Positions 32,954 through 43,709 of a stretch of DNA of 64,000 nt are shown here, in pieces. Each line of letters starts with the position of its first letter. The first letter of the stretch is position 1. The notes beneath the pieces were generated by a model. The model was given only the letters and a program-made list of their open reading frames with translations. It made no database searches and was not told where the DNA came from. The stretch is taken from the NCBI RefSeq assembly GCF_910592395.1, contig NC_088320.1:15310501-15374500 (forward strand), written 5' to 3'. The translations under genes were made by a program, and so were the position numbers. This stretch comes from Lineus longissimus (Eukaryota; Nemertea; Pilidiophora; Heteronemertea; Lineidae).

Positions 32954-35900
32954 CTGAAAAAAGAGAAAACTCAAGTCAATGAAGCATAGATAAGAGTGAA
33001 AAGTTTTGAAGTTAATGTCAGCTGGGCTATGTATGTATGTATATACCATATTTAAATTCAAGCGCCCTTTTCAGATTAAATCCATTCAAAGGCGCTTTTA
33101 CAATATTCATAACAAAATTACAATCGAAAAAAAAAACAAAAAAAAAACAAGGAGCCTAATGGCCTAGTGGTTTACACTGCTGGCCACCATGCAATAGGGC
33201 CCGGGTTCGATCCCGGGGAGAACCCAGGATCGTATGTCTGGATGAACCGGCGTGGCTTTCAAGGAACTAAAATTCCCGGCTCTTCACAGTCCTTCGAATG
33301 AGACTCAAAACCGAGGTTCCTTGTACCTGGTGTCTATGCCAGGGCAAGCTAAGACCCCACCAAGTGAGAAACATGAGTAGCTTGTGTGGACTCTTATCTC
33401 TCTCGCCAAAGTCGGACCACTAGGCCAATAAACCCAATTGGTGCCTAACCGTAGTGGCACGCAGGATACGCTCATCCCGCCTTGGAGGAGGATTACTCCT
33501 AGGAGAATGACCCCCTCCAAGTGCAGAGCGAACGCTGAAGAAGAAGAAGAACAATCGAAAAAAGATGGGTCTTGAGCATCGTTTGAAATGATGCAAGGCT
33601 CTTTGCCTGCCGGACCTCAAAAGGGAGCCCATTCCATAAAACAGCCGCGGAGAATGAGAAGCAGCGCTCCCCATATTTGCTCCGGGCCCTTGGAAGTACT
33701 AGTCTATTGTCATCAGCCGACCGAAGGTCTCTTCCTGGCCTATAGATACTGACCAGGCTTGACAAGTAGCCAGGCGCTATTCCAATATATTCACGCTATA
33801 CATGCTTCCCGAAATTGGTGGCTTGCAAGTTGCATTGGAACTAACTTTTTCCCCCTTGTCCGTCATTAAAGGCATTCAAGTGTGTTGGTCAACCATGACT
33901 ATCTCCTTTGTCCCTCCACCATAAGGCCTAGTTTCCCCTTATGACATCACTATTTCGGACACTCAGCGCCCCATTTCTGGAAAGGTGTATAACCAGCGCC
34001 GTGAACAGCTTATCCGGCCAGAGCTTATCCCGGTCTCCAAAGCTTTAAGACACTAGGAGTATCACTCCCCCCTGGACAGGATGCTGGTCTATCACAGGTT
34101 GACCATTTACTCCTCGGTGGAGAGAAGCAAGAAGGGTTAAGTGCCTTGCCTATGGACACAAAAATGAATCGGTGCTGACCCATCGGAGGGTCGAGCCTAT
34201 GTTTTAAAATTTCTCATCACATAAACAGGAAGATCCACTGAAGAAACTCAGTGGGGCTACACAAGGTAAAGTTTTTGCAACTGACAAAACTTATACTTAC
34301 AAAACCGAAGATTAGAGCTCCCAATGACGCATATGCAATGGAGGCATACTGAAAGAGACAATGTTAGATGCAGTAACATCAATGCTTTAACATCAGTTGA
34401 AAAGCAATTCTGACTTGGGGATTTCTGGGGTCCGGGAGTGCTGAAAAGGGGGGGTCACTTTTTCTCACTTTGAAGCAGAAAAAGTAAACACAGCAAGGGG
34501 AACAGTAATCTTTTCTCTGTTGATTTAGCAAGCTCTGGTGTTGAGGAAGCTTTTGCAAAAAAACCTTATTGAGCTCATATCTTTCTAAGATAGATTTTTT
34601 TCCTGGGGGTCTGAAATGGGGTGTTTGGGGCTGAAACTGAAACTGAAACTTGGTGCTGAAAGTGTTAACCCTTTAGAACAACGGAATATATTTTTCTCCG
34701 ATAAGCTGTTTTGAAAAGACTGTAGTTTGAAGAGTAAGATTCCTCGAAACAGCCATAAAAACGATATAAGGTAGAATGGGGTAATTGTAGCCCCTGCATT
34801 GTTTTATGCATGGGGATATCAATCAATATCATAGGCAGGGGCTACAATTAAACCGGAGCTACAATCACCCCATACCTGCATGCCTTCTATCAGTAGGCGA
34901 AAAAACTACAGAGCAGAAAATCTTTTCAATGACACTTAAAATGAATAACGCATAGGCCCTCGTCGCAATTCCGCGACGGTAGCAGTTAAAGAGTTAATCA
35001 TGAGTTAAGCCACCCAGACAAGGCTTAGAATGATATCATGATGAGAGAAGACTTACCCTATTCCTGATGATAAGACAAATGATACCAAAGACTAGTAACA
35101 CAATGAGAAAGACAAATAGGATGCCACCCATCATTGTGAAGTCCCACTGAAATGATAAACCAAGAATGCATCATTGGCTGAGTATTTGCCAATTGTCATC
35201 AGTCTGAAAAACAGTGTACCGCACCAGGCAGGCCTTGCCTTTCAATTACATGGAGACCTCTGCACCCTGTATTTTTTTAGCCTATTTTGGGGACATGTAT
35301 TTTTGCTTTTTAGCTTAATTTGGGGACATTTCGTCGTGCCAATTTGCCTGAACATCGACGTCCTTATTGACTGACATTGTCACATGCACCTGAAAACTAA
35401 TTTTAGGATGAAAAGTATCAAATTAGGCCATTTAGGATGAGATTTGGTCATTTAAGGTGTCAAAAAACGCTTCAGGGGGTCAAATTACCCCTTTTTTCTA
35501 TTTTGGGGACATTTTTTCAGGGCCTAATTTGGGGACATGCCAAATTTCCTACACCGTATAGCGGTGTGAAAATGATGTAATCGAAAGGCCTGCTAGGGTT
35601 ACAACAAAGATAAATTAAGTGGGAAAGTTTTTTGGAAAAAAATTCACCCTTTTTTCTTCATTTTTGACCATTATTTATTATGCCTTTTCGAGCTGACTTT
35701 CATCACAAATGTCAATTAAACTTCACAATCTGGGCATAAATGGGTAAATATCATCTAGTTAACACATATGTAGGTCTTAAAACTAAAATAAAATGCACAA
35801 AAAATTATTTCTTGCAACATTTACAGCTCCCACTCTGACTTACTTTAACTTTGAGAGTGAGTTACAGTTGTCTAAAGACAACTTCGATTCAACTTTACTG

Positions 35901-38900
35901 ACAGACACATATAATTGGCGGCCATTTTGAATTGATGCAAATTATGCGATTTCCCCCGCCCGAAAATAAGAGTTTGGATATGTTGTAGAGAATGGTCCAA
36001 CAAATAAAATGATGCCAAAAACCTTTTGTTGTAATTTGTTCTCGGTTGACCTTTATTTAGACTGGACTCTAATAAGGGCTGTATCCAACTTACCTTAGTC
36101 TGGAAGGCAAATATAGTGAGGCCGAATGCTACCACGGCCGTGATGCCGGCAGCCATCATCACCGCATCCGTATCATAGGAACTGGAGATGACTCCAAGCA
36201 GAAAGCCTTCGCATATGGTCTGCAAAGAAGAGATGTTTGTACAAATTCATGCACTAACCGTCATTAGGAAAGAATCAAGCCTGTTTTCAGAGCTCTGAAA
36301 TAGATGGCGTAGACTGACCATACAGGCCTTTCAATTACATATGTGACTCGCTCTACCAAAACTAGGCGCTTGTCGCATCTGAACTCGACAGGTTGATACG
36401 GACTTGTTGTTCATTTCCCTATTGTAGACCTTTTGTGAAATCTATTACGAACTGATTTGGTCACATTTCACAAAAGGTCTACAATAGGGAAATGAACAAC
36501 AAGTCCGTATCAACCTGTCAAGTTCAGATGCGACAAGCGCCTAGTTTTGGTAGAGCGGGTCACATATACACCCTGTTATTTTTTAACCTTTTTTGGGACA
36601 TATTTTTTTCTAACTATTAACTCCTCCCCTGCCACAGCTATTTTTAATTAATATCCCTCAGTTTGCCGCGATTTCACTATTTTTACCAGATTTTCAATAA
36701 TTTTTAGAAAAAAACAGGAAGACAAATCCTTGAAACCTGTTTTATTTTCTTTGTCTCAGCTTAATCTTTCACCTACACATCAGTTGTACTGCTTATTTCC
36801 ATGCTAGTCATTGAAACAATCACCATTGCAGAGGGTAGTCATTAAAACAATCACCATTGCAGAGGGTAGTCATTGAAACAATCACCATTGCAGAGGGTAG
36901 TCATTGAAACAATCACCATTGCAGAGGGTAGTCATTAAAACAATCACCATTGCAGAGGGTAGTCATTGAAACAATCACCATTGCAGAGGGTAGCCATTGA
37001 AACAATCACCATTGCAGAGGGTAGTCATTGAAACAATCTCCATTGCAGAGGGTAGTCATTGAAACAATCACCATTGCAGAGGGTAGTCATTGAAACAATC
37101 TCCATTGCAGAGGGTAGATATTGAAACAATCACCATTGCAGAGGGTAGTCATTGGAACAATCACCATTGCAGAGGGTAGTCATTGGAACAACCACCATTG
37201 CAGAGGGTAGTCATTGAAACAATCTCCATTGCAGAGGGTAGTCATTGAAACAATCTCCATTGCAGAGGGTAGTCATGAAAACAATCACTATTGCAGAGGG
37301 TAGTCATGAAAACAATCACCATTGCAGAGGGTAGTCATTGAAACAATCACCATTGCAGAGGGTAGTCATTAAAACAATCTCCATTGCAGAGGGTAGTCAT
37401 TGAAACAATCTCCATTGCAGAGGGTAGTCATTGAAACAATCTCCATTGCAGAGGGTAGTCATTGAAACAATCTCCATTGCAGAGGGTAGTCATTGAAACA
37501 ATCTCCATTGCAGAGGGTAGTCATTGAAACAATCTCCATTGCAGAGGGGTACTTTGCAGGTTTACTTCTTCAGCAGAAAACATGCGGTTTTTCCCGCCAT
37601 TTTCACTTGAAGACGTCACGAAATGCATGCGTAGAATGAGCAGACGATCATCTGGATGGAAGCCGAACACATCAAACCATTACCTGGTACAGTACCGAGG
37701 TGACATCTGGTGTTATGACGGAGAACTAACCATTTTCTTCTCAACGTGTTCGGCAGGGAAAGAGTTGAGCCTAATTTGGGGACATTTTATTGTGGCAAGC
37801 CATCAAAGTTGGATCGAAATTTCAGTGAAGTACGTCTCTCATTCTGTGTCTCCACATGAGAATGACACATTTGAGTGTTTCAGGCATTAATAAACGGCAT
37901 TTAGGAGCAGAGTTGAGCATTTCCAGGGGCAGAAAAGGCTTCAGGGGGTCAATTACTGTTACTCCTCAAAAACCAAGAATAATAGTGATGAAAAGTGGCA
38001 AAATGTGAGCACTGCAGGGATATTTAGTAATCCATGTACCCAAGGTCTTAACCTGGTTGATAGGTCTTGAGACCTCATTGATCGTATCATCACTAGTGTG
38101 GTCCAATCTGATTTATTACTTGCCATCTCACAGAGGGTACCAAGAAACAAGAGCGACCAAAAATTGCACTTACAAAAACAGCCAGGAAGATGAAATTAGT
38201 TGGTGACGTCCTTCTCACATTAGGACAGCAGGCCAGGGCTATGATGCAAACAATTGTTACAACACTGAAAGAAAAAAAACAGAGTTAAAAAAATACTCTA
38301 TCTTCATTTTAATTTTTGATTTCGCATTTTCGTTTTATGTAAATTGTAATTGGTAATAGGTGGAGCATGAGGTGACAGAAGGGACTCCCCGCAAAAAGGG
38401 GTTTTAAAAGGGGACTATAGGCAGAAGCAGGGGTTAAATTGGCCATCTTCAGGTGACTTATACGCACAGTAACTGTACAAGATCAAGTAAGATTCAGCAC
38501 AAGATATTTTCCTTGTACAAGCATGAATAGTTTTGACGTACTGTGAGATGGGAAAGGCCCCCTATTGGCAACTCCGTGCAAGTTTATCTTGCCTACCTAA
38601 CAACTGCCTATAGTGTCCCTTTAAAGTCAGGGTTGAGCTGTATTCATTTGATGCCAATGCGTCAATGCACCCATGAGCAACCACTGGTCCATTGATAATA
38701 GGATAGGGAACTCTTGATGTCTATTGCACTTTGCCAAAAACCTCATCCCATTCCATGAGTACATCTATATTACTATTACGAGAGGCAAGATTCTCCTGTC
38801 AGTGATCGTGAAACGGGACCGCCATCTGTGTGCCATGCTCGAACTAGCACAGCTCTATGACCTCATCGTATCAAGTGATCACGATTGGCTACAGCGTAAA

Positions 38901-41900
38901 TGACGTCATGACATCACCACGTTGCTACCTCCCGGATGTCGTTGAGCCCTGGTGACCAGCCATGCGCATTCTATCAGAGAATCAGGGGTGGTCTCGGTGA
39001 AAGCTACAACAGTTAAAACTACCACTAAACTACTACTAATACGTTGAAAGCTACAGTGTAAGTTTTCACTTTCCAACCAAGACCCAAATGCAAAACCCAC
39101 ACATCAACTGTTAACTTGCTAGTTAATCTAAACTATGCAACAGATTGATTATAGCTTACGCCCCAAAAAATGCGGTGAATTTTGTTACATGTACTTACAA
39201 TGCCACCCACATGATCCAATGATTATTCCTAGCATACTCCTTCACCGGTTGACTGAAATGACAATTAGCATGATTACCAGTTTACTCAGGCCTTTCAATT
39301 ACGTGGAGACCTCTACACCCTGTATTTTTTTAGCCTATTTTGGGGACATGTTTTTTTTGCTTTTTAGCTTAATTTGGGGACATTTCATCGCACCAATTTG
39401 CCTGAACAGCGACGTCATTAATCAAAGTTAGTGACTGTTATCACCACATACACATGAAAAATCATAATTCTTAGGGTAAAACTATAGAATTAGGCCATTT
39501 GGATGATATTTGGTTATGTTAGGGGTCAAAAAACGCTTCAGAGGGGTCATATTATTAAAAAAAAAAAAGAAAAAAAAAAGACCTAATTTGGGGACATCCT
39601 GTACGGCCTACACCGTTATACGGTGTAGGAATCATGTAATTGAGAGGCCTGTTACTTCAAAACAATCGGGCCGTTTACACGGGACCAAACTGAACCGGAC
39701 CAGACCAGACCACATCGCTCATGACGTCATGAATGACGCAAGCCTGCTAATGATGTAAGTGCAGTAGAACCAACTCTATTAAGGACACCTTCGAGATTGA
39801 CAAGTGATGTCCTTAATATAGAGGTGTCCTGATTATAGAGGTAAAATTGAATGGAAAAAAACAATTTGGGACCAAAACTAATGTCCTTGATAGAGAGGTT
39901 GTCCATAATAGAGAGGTGTCCGCTAAGGGAGGTTCCACTGTATACATTGACATCGAACCAGGCCTGACCAGATCACATTCATGCGTGTTTACACGGCAGA
40001 CCCACCAGACTGATCCGGATCGATCTGGATTGGTTAGGTTCCATTTTAACGGCCCTAATAACGGGCACATTAGTATGACTGTGATCTGAGTTGGACCAGT
40101 GATCAGTCACACCAAGTAAACCTTCTCAGAATATAAAATGGGCTTAAAATGTCCAAAAAAATTATGCTTCTTCTAAAATAACTTCTTCTTTGTCAAACCT
40201 GCCTAAACTACGACTTCAGTCCTGCGGCCGAGATGAAGCAGCTGGTGGTTTTGAGGTCCTGCTGAGTTCCCCCTAGTTTTTCCGCGACATTGGTGTCTGC
40301 CGGCAAGAATTACTGTCGTAAAACCAGGTGCAGGGGACTTTAAACTATGCAGGTTATGCGACAAAACCAATTGGAAACAATGAAAACATAGTGCCTATTT
40401 GGTGAATTTTTCATTGCTTTTATTGGCTTTATTCAAAATCGAAAGTGTACAATCTTTCTTTTGTCGCCCAGTAGCCGAGAACCTGCCATTTCTAAGTAAA
40501 TACTCACATAAATATGAATATGCACATAATGCCTATTGTGCAGATCAGCTGTGCCGTCAGAATCGCATAAACCTTTTTGATAAAACCTGCAAAATAGGCA
40601 ATACATAACATGACATATACTTTAGTATAACACCCTATATTTTTGGGGCATTTTATTTTTAAAGATTTTGTGTATCAACATGAGAAAAAATCACTCAAAA
40701 ATATATTTTTCGATTGAAAAACTGAACAAATTTGTGATTTCCCTAAAACTAAAGTGACAAATTCCTTTTTTGGAAATTTTTGCAAATCGTTTAAATGAAA
40801 CGGCCAGGGGCCATTGTGCTCACCGTATAGATATTTGGTGCTTTGTAATTCATCCAGATTAAGACACATTGTACATGTATAGTATATAGGTCAAACCAAA
40901 GTCGGTATGACATGTGATGTATCGTTGCTTGGAGTAAGCACCATAAGAATATCATCAAAAACAAGTCAATAATAAACGAGATATTGCACTTTTTACCTAT
41001 TTTAGTTTTGGCCTCCTGGTGGCTGAGTTGAGTACCAGATCAGATCGAAATTCGGTGTCCGAGGTTACATGACGTAGGGAGTCATGTGTATCAAATTTCA
41101 AGTTCAAAGCTTTAGTGGTTAAGAAACGTGCCATAGTTACAATCAAACGACAAATTTACGCCATTTGACCTCTGTGACCTTGAAAAGCAGGTCAGATCAA
41201 AAACTCATATGATATGTGATGTATCCTTGCTAGGAGAACCTACCATAAAAATGTTATTGAAAACGAATCACTAAAAATAAGCAAGATATTGCACTTCTTA
41301 CTTTTTCCATTATGGCCCCCTGGTGGCCGAATAAAGAATCAGATCAAGCCAAAATTTGGCATCAGAGGTTATCTGATGTAGGGGGTTATATGCACCAAGT
41401 TTCAAGTTCATAGCTTTACTGGTTAAGAAACGTGCCATAGTTTACACTCTAACGGCCAATTTACGCCATATGACCTCTGTGACCTTGAAAAGTAGGTCAA
41501 ATTGAAAACCCGTAAGATATGTGATGCATTCTTCCTAAGGGTACCTACCATAAAAATTTTATCGAAAACAAGTCACTTATAAGCGAGATATCACACTTTT
41601 TAGATTTCCACTTTTGGCCCCCTGGTGGCGAAGTTGAGAATCAGATCAAACTGAAATTCAGCACCAGAGGCTATGTGATATAGGGGGTTATATGTACCAA
41701 GTTTCAAGTTCATAGCTTTAGTGGATAAGAAACGTGCAATAGTTTACACTCTAACGGCCAATTTACGCCATATGACCTCTGTGACCTTGAAAAGTAGGTC
41801 AAATTGAAAACCCGTAAGATATGTGATGCATTCTTCCTAAGGGTACCTACCATAAAAATTTTATCGAAAACAAGTCACTTATAAACGAGATATCACACTT

Positions 41901-42662
41901 TTTAGATTTCCACTTTTGGCCCCCTGGTGGCGAAGTTGAGAATCAGATCAAACTGAAATTCAGCACCAGAGGCTATGTGATATAGGGGGTTATATGTACC
42001 AAGTTTCAAGTTCATAGCTTTAGTGGATAAGAAACGTGCAATAGTTTACACTCTAACGGCCAATTTACGCCATATGACCTCTGTGACCTTGAAAAGTAGG
42101 TCAAATTGAAAACCCGTAAGATATGTGATGTATTCTTCCTAAGGGTACCTACCATAAAAATTTTATCGAAAACAAGTCACTTATAAGCGAGATATCACAC
42201 TTTTTAGATTTCCACTTTTGGCCCCCTGGTGGCAAAGTTGAGAATCAGATCAAACTGAAATTCAGCACCAGAGGCTATGTGATATAGGGGGTTATATGTA
42301 CCAAGTTTCAAGTTCATAGCTTTAGTGGTTAAGAAACGTGCCATAGTTTACACTCTAACGGCCAATTTACGCCATATGTGACCTTGAAAAGTAGGTCAAA
42401 TTAAAAACCCGTATGATATAAGATGTATATTTGCTATGAGTACCTACAACAAAAGTTTCATCGAAAACAAGTCACTAATAAGCGAGATATCACACTTTTT
42501 AGATATCCACATTTGGCCCCCTGGTGGCCAAGTAGAGAATCAGATCGGACAGAAATTTAGTGTCACGGGTCATCTGACCTAGGGGGTCATGTGTACAAAG
42601 TTTTAAGTTCATAGGCCTGGCGGTTAAGAAACGTGCCACTGTTTTTGAACTAGGATACGACG

Positions 42663-42736
<74 letters not shown>

Positions 42737-43709
42737 ACGACGACGGACGACGACGGACGACGGACACTGCGGTATTGTATAGACTCCCCTACGGTGAGCC
42801 AAAAAAGAGGAGCGGAATTTCGCGGTTACCTCACTGGAGGTATCGGTTGTCTCACCGAAACTGCAGGGGTGGAGCTAAAATGTTGACCAAAACCAAGCAG
42901 AGCCGAAGTTTTGGTCAACATTTTAGTTCCACCCTCAAAGTTTTGCCATTGGTCACTTGGTGAGACAATCAATACCGACACTGAGGTATCAATTTCTATT
43001 GTAAAATTCCTCAAATTAGATACCAACTATGTGGTTTTAAATGCTTTTTGAAAACAATGCAATAGCATTCCGCGAAGATGACGTCGCTGCAGCTGCTGCC
43101 CTCTATTTCCCCATCGCTGAATTACAGGCAATGTCGGACAAACATGCGGTTTCGTAATGGATTCAGGCTTTCTAACTAGGGCAGTTAGATTCAATCTGGC
43201 ACATGTCCGAGTGTTGGAAATACTACATAATTGTTCTGAATATTTCTCTCTCTGACTCTATGGTATCATTCATGCTAAAACAATGCAGGGTCAAAGATAA
43301 TTGACTTTGAAATAAGCTCAAATGCGTAGAAATAAGTGTCGATGTCCGACTGTCACGTGACTAAAACGTCATCAATATCTTATTCAAATGACGTTGTGAG
43401 CTATAAATAGTAACGTTGCGGAATGCTATTGAGCCGTTGCCATTGGTGCTGGTGAGGGATCACTGGCAGAGTGGTTAGACTTAGAAATAGAGGGCAGCAG
43501 CTGTAGTGACGACATCTTTGCGGGATGCTATTACAGGTGGCAAGGTTGTCAATACTGACATAAGTAAGACTTTGAACCGAACAGAAACCCTTACCCATGC
43601 GAACCGATCTTTCCGAGAATTGAAATTCCTGGAATCCTCCATCGGACTCGTCATCAACAATGCGGGAACTCTCCTCGTAACTTGGCGGTGGAGCTTCTGG
43701 AGACGACAT
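32801..43709 (-). CDS. LFG (GRINA-like): Lifeguard / TMBIM family (BI-1-like) membrane protein, 8 coding exons
   Basis: Eight minus-strand exons join in perfect phase (115+79+54+91+126+90+48+153 nt) into a 251-residue protein plus stop. The N-terminus has the proline motif EAPPPSYEE, a PPxY-type WW ligand seen in several Lifeguard proteins. FSERSVRMGFIKKVY follows, as expected before the first helix. The remaining sequence matches the seven-helix BI-1 fold: LACCPNVRRTSPTNFIFLAV, a third block with ISSSYDTDAVMMAAGITAVV, QTKWDFT, RNR, YASLGALIF, FDTQLMLGG and SPEEYIFAALNLYLDIVN. The two aspartates in FDTQL and YLDI correspond to the acidic pair in the last two helices thought to control Ca2+ leak. 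Family members act in Golgi, ER or plasma membranes and modulate Ca2+ release and apoptosis. The closest resemblance is to GRINA/LFG1-type proteins; orthology is inferred. The protein is shorter than vertebrate GRINA because the Gly/Pro-rich N-terminus is short. Confidence 0.95.
33150..33551 (+). mobile_element. tRNA-derived SINE
   Basis: The head at 33150-33220 has an A box (TGGCCTAGTGG) and B box (GGGTTCGATCCC) in tRNA spacing. The body runs through TGTCTATGCCAGGGCAAGCT and the copy ends in GAAGAAGAAGAAGAAC. It lies in the last intron of the Lifeguard gene, antisense to it. Confidence 0.7.
33553..33767 (-). pseudogene. LINE reverse-transcriptase C-terminal fragment
   Basis: The minus strand reads LVSIYRPGRDLRSADDNRLV, then RSKYGERCFSFSAAVLWNGL and FASFQTMLKTHLF-like sequence (SLASFQTMLKTHLF). 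This is the WNGLP and F-x-x-x-LK-x-x-LF ending of CR1/L2-type enzymes. The SINE tail directly abuts its 3' side. Only about 70 codons remain. Confidence 0.7.
33797..33990. repeat. Second copy of the 26447-26632 segment
   Basis: Near-identical duplicate lying in the last Lifeguard intron, continuing into AACCAGCGCCGTGAACAGCT at its right edge. Confidence 0.8.
33991..34200. repeat. Dispersed repeat related to 16018-16235
   Basis: CTGGACAGGATGCTGGTCTA then GGGTTAAGTGCCTTGCCTAT followed by GGACACAAAAATGAA. The shared GTGCCTTGC/GGACACAAAAATGAA words link it to the 16.1-kb copy. Confidence 0.5.
34301..34348 (-). CDS. LFG (GRINA-like): Lifeguard gene micro-exon, TM6 start
   Basis: 48 nt, acceptor TCTCTTTCAG, donor GTAAGTAT, phase 0 at both ends. 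It encodes YASIAYASLGALIFGF, the conserved YASLGAL segment. Confidence 0.94.
34749..34875. repeat. Small inverted repeat in intron
   Basis: GGGGTAATTGTAGCCCCTGC near 34779 pairs with GCAGGGGCTACAATTAAACC near 34837, and GCTACAATCACCCC follows. Confidence 0.55.
35057..35146 (-). CDS. LFG (GRINA-like): Lifeguard gene exon, TM5
   Basis: 90 nt, acceptor TTTATCATTTCAG, donor AGG then GTAAGT, phase 0 at both ends. It encodes WDFTMMGGILFVFLIVLLVF then GIICLIIRNR. Confidence 0.95.
35229..35594. mobile_element. M5 MITE copy 1
   Basis: The left end GCCTTTCAATTACATGGAGA pairs with the right end GATGTAATCGAAAGGCCTG. The interior has repeated AATTTGGGGACAT phrases. It lies between two coding exons of the Lifeguard gene. 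Confidence 0.65.
36094..36219 (-). CDS. LFG (GRINA-like): Lifeguard gene exon, TM3-TM4
   Basis: 126 nt, acceptor CTCTTCTTTGCAG, donor AAG then GTAAGTTG, phase 0 at both ends. It encodes 42 residues from TICEGFLLGV to TIFAFQTK. Confidence 0.96.
36322..36620. mobile_element. M5 copy split by a foldback element
   Basis: The M5 left end (ACAGGCCTTTCAATTACAT) stops at 36340 and resumes after 36566 with ACACCCTGTTATTTTTTAAC. More M5-like sequence (GAGCCTAATTTGGGGACATT) appears at 37767 and near 37930-37950, so the copy may be split again by the minisatellite region. Confidence 0.6.
36340..36566. mobile_element. Foldback element, 102-bp arms
   Basis: Arms 36340-36441 and 36465-36566 are inverted copies differing at about two positions, around a 23-bp loop. 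The outer end reads TATGTGACTCGCTCTACCAA. An RNA from either strand would form a hairpin of about 100 bp. It lies 120 bp upstream of a Lifeguard exon acceptor. Confidence 0.9.
36802..37548 (+). repeat. 31-bp minisatellite, about 24 copies
   Basis: Unit GTAGTCATTGAAACAATCAC then CATTGCAGAGG, with CACC/CTCC variants grouped along the array. It lies in a Lifeguard intron. Confidence 0.95.
37549..38173. other. Intron sequence with M5 remnants
   Basis: The open plus frame at 37582-37890 has no splice support. M5-like phrases lie at 37767-37800 and 37920-37950. No exon of the Lifeguard gene fits here. Confidence 0.45.
38174..38264 (-). CDS. LFG (GRINA-like): Lifeguard gene exon, TM2-TM3
   Basis: 91 nt, acceptor TTTTTTTCTTTCAG, donor GTAAGTGC. 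It encodes VVTIVCIIALACCPNVRRTS then PTNFIFLAVF. Confidence 0.95.
38404..38624. mobile_element. MITE with TTAA edges and GGACTATAGGCAG ends
   Basis: The left end TTAAAAGGGGACTATAGGCA pairs with the right end CTGCCTATAGTGTCCCTTTA. A diverged fragment is at 50425-50508. It lies in a Lifeguard intron. Confidence 0.55.
39199..39252 (-). CDS. LFG (GRINA-like): Lifeguard gene exon, TM1-TM2 loop
   Basis: 54 nt, acceptor TGTCATTTCAG, donor GTAAGTAC. It encodes QPVKEYARNNHWIMWVA, matching the loop and start of helix 2 in family members (DPVKDYV-type). Confidence 0.93.
39284..39650. mobile_element. M5 MITE copy 2
   Basis: CAGGCCTTTCAATTACGTGG to CATGTAATTGAGAGGCCTG, with the AATTTGGGGACATTT interior. 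It contains an A-rich stretch at 39557-39579. Confidence 0.7.
39769..39942 (-). mobile_element. M1 MITE copy
   Basis: GCAGTAGAACCAACTCTATT at the left and GGAGGTTCCACTGTA at the right, in a Lifeguard intron. Confidence 0.75.
40508..40586 (-). CDS. LFG (GRINA-like): Lifeguard gene exon, TM1
   Basis: 79 nt, acceptor TATTTTGCAG, donor GTGAGTA. It encodes FIKKVYAILTAQLICTIGIM and CIFIF, the first helix. Too short to stand out as an open frame; found from the reading phase left by its neighbours. Confidence 0.92.
40800..42775 (+). repeat. Tandem about 302-bp repeats ending in (CGA)n
   Basis: Left edge GGCCATTGTGCTCACCGTAT. Then come five to six units of about 302 bp. Each carries GTGACCTTGAAAAGTAGGTC, GAAAACAAGTCACTTATAAG and GGCCCCCTGGTGGCGAAGTT. 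Units at 41512, 41814 and 42116 are nearly identical and the outer ones more diverged. The right edge passes into ACGACGACG and GGACGACGAC runs (42655-42767), then CTCCCCTACGGTGAGCC. The latter echoes GCTCACCGTA of the left edge as a short terminal inverted repeat. This looks like one composite non-autonomous element. Confidence 0.8.
42812..43010. mobile_element. Palindromic foldback repeat, copy 3
   Basis: GGTATCGGTTGTCTCACCGA to TGAGACAATCAATACC. The inner arms AAAATGTTGACCAAAAC and GTTTTGGTCAACATTTTAG pair around a GCAGAGCC centre. Confidence 0.75.
43061..43430 (-). mobile_element. M3 MITE copy (reverse)
   Basis: AATAGCATTCCGCGAAGATG to TTGCGGAATGCTATT. The CRE-like site has become GACGTCGC here, while GTCACGTGAC is intact. 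It lies in the first coding intron of the Lifeguard gene. Confidence 0.85.
43484..43532 (+). mobile_element. M3 MITE end fragment
   Basis: GAAATAGAGGGCAGCAGCTG to TTTGCGGGATGCTATT. It is a lone terminus, 63 bp past the coding exon's donor. Confidence 0.7.

Noticed and set aside
36802-37548. Resemblance to a CRISPR array
   Set aside because: Units are directly tandem without unique spacers, in an animal-type intron.
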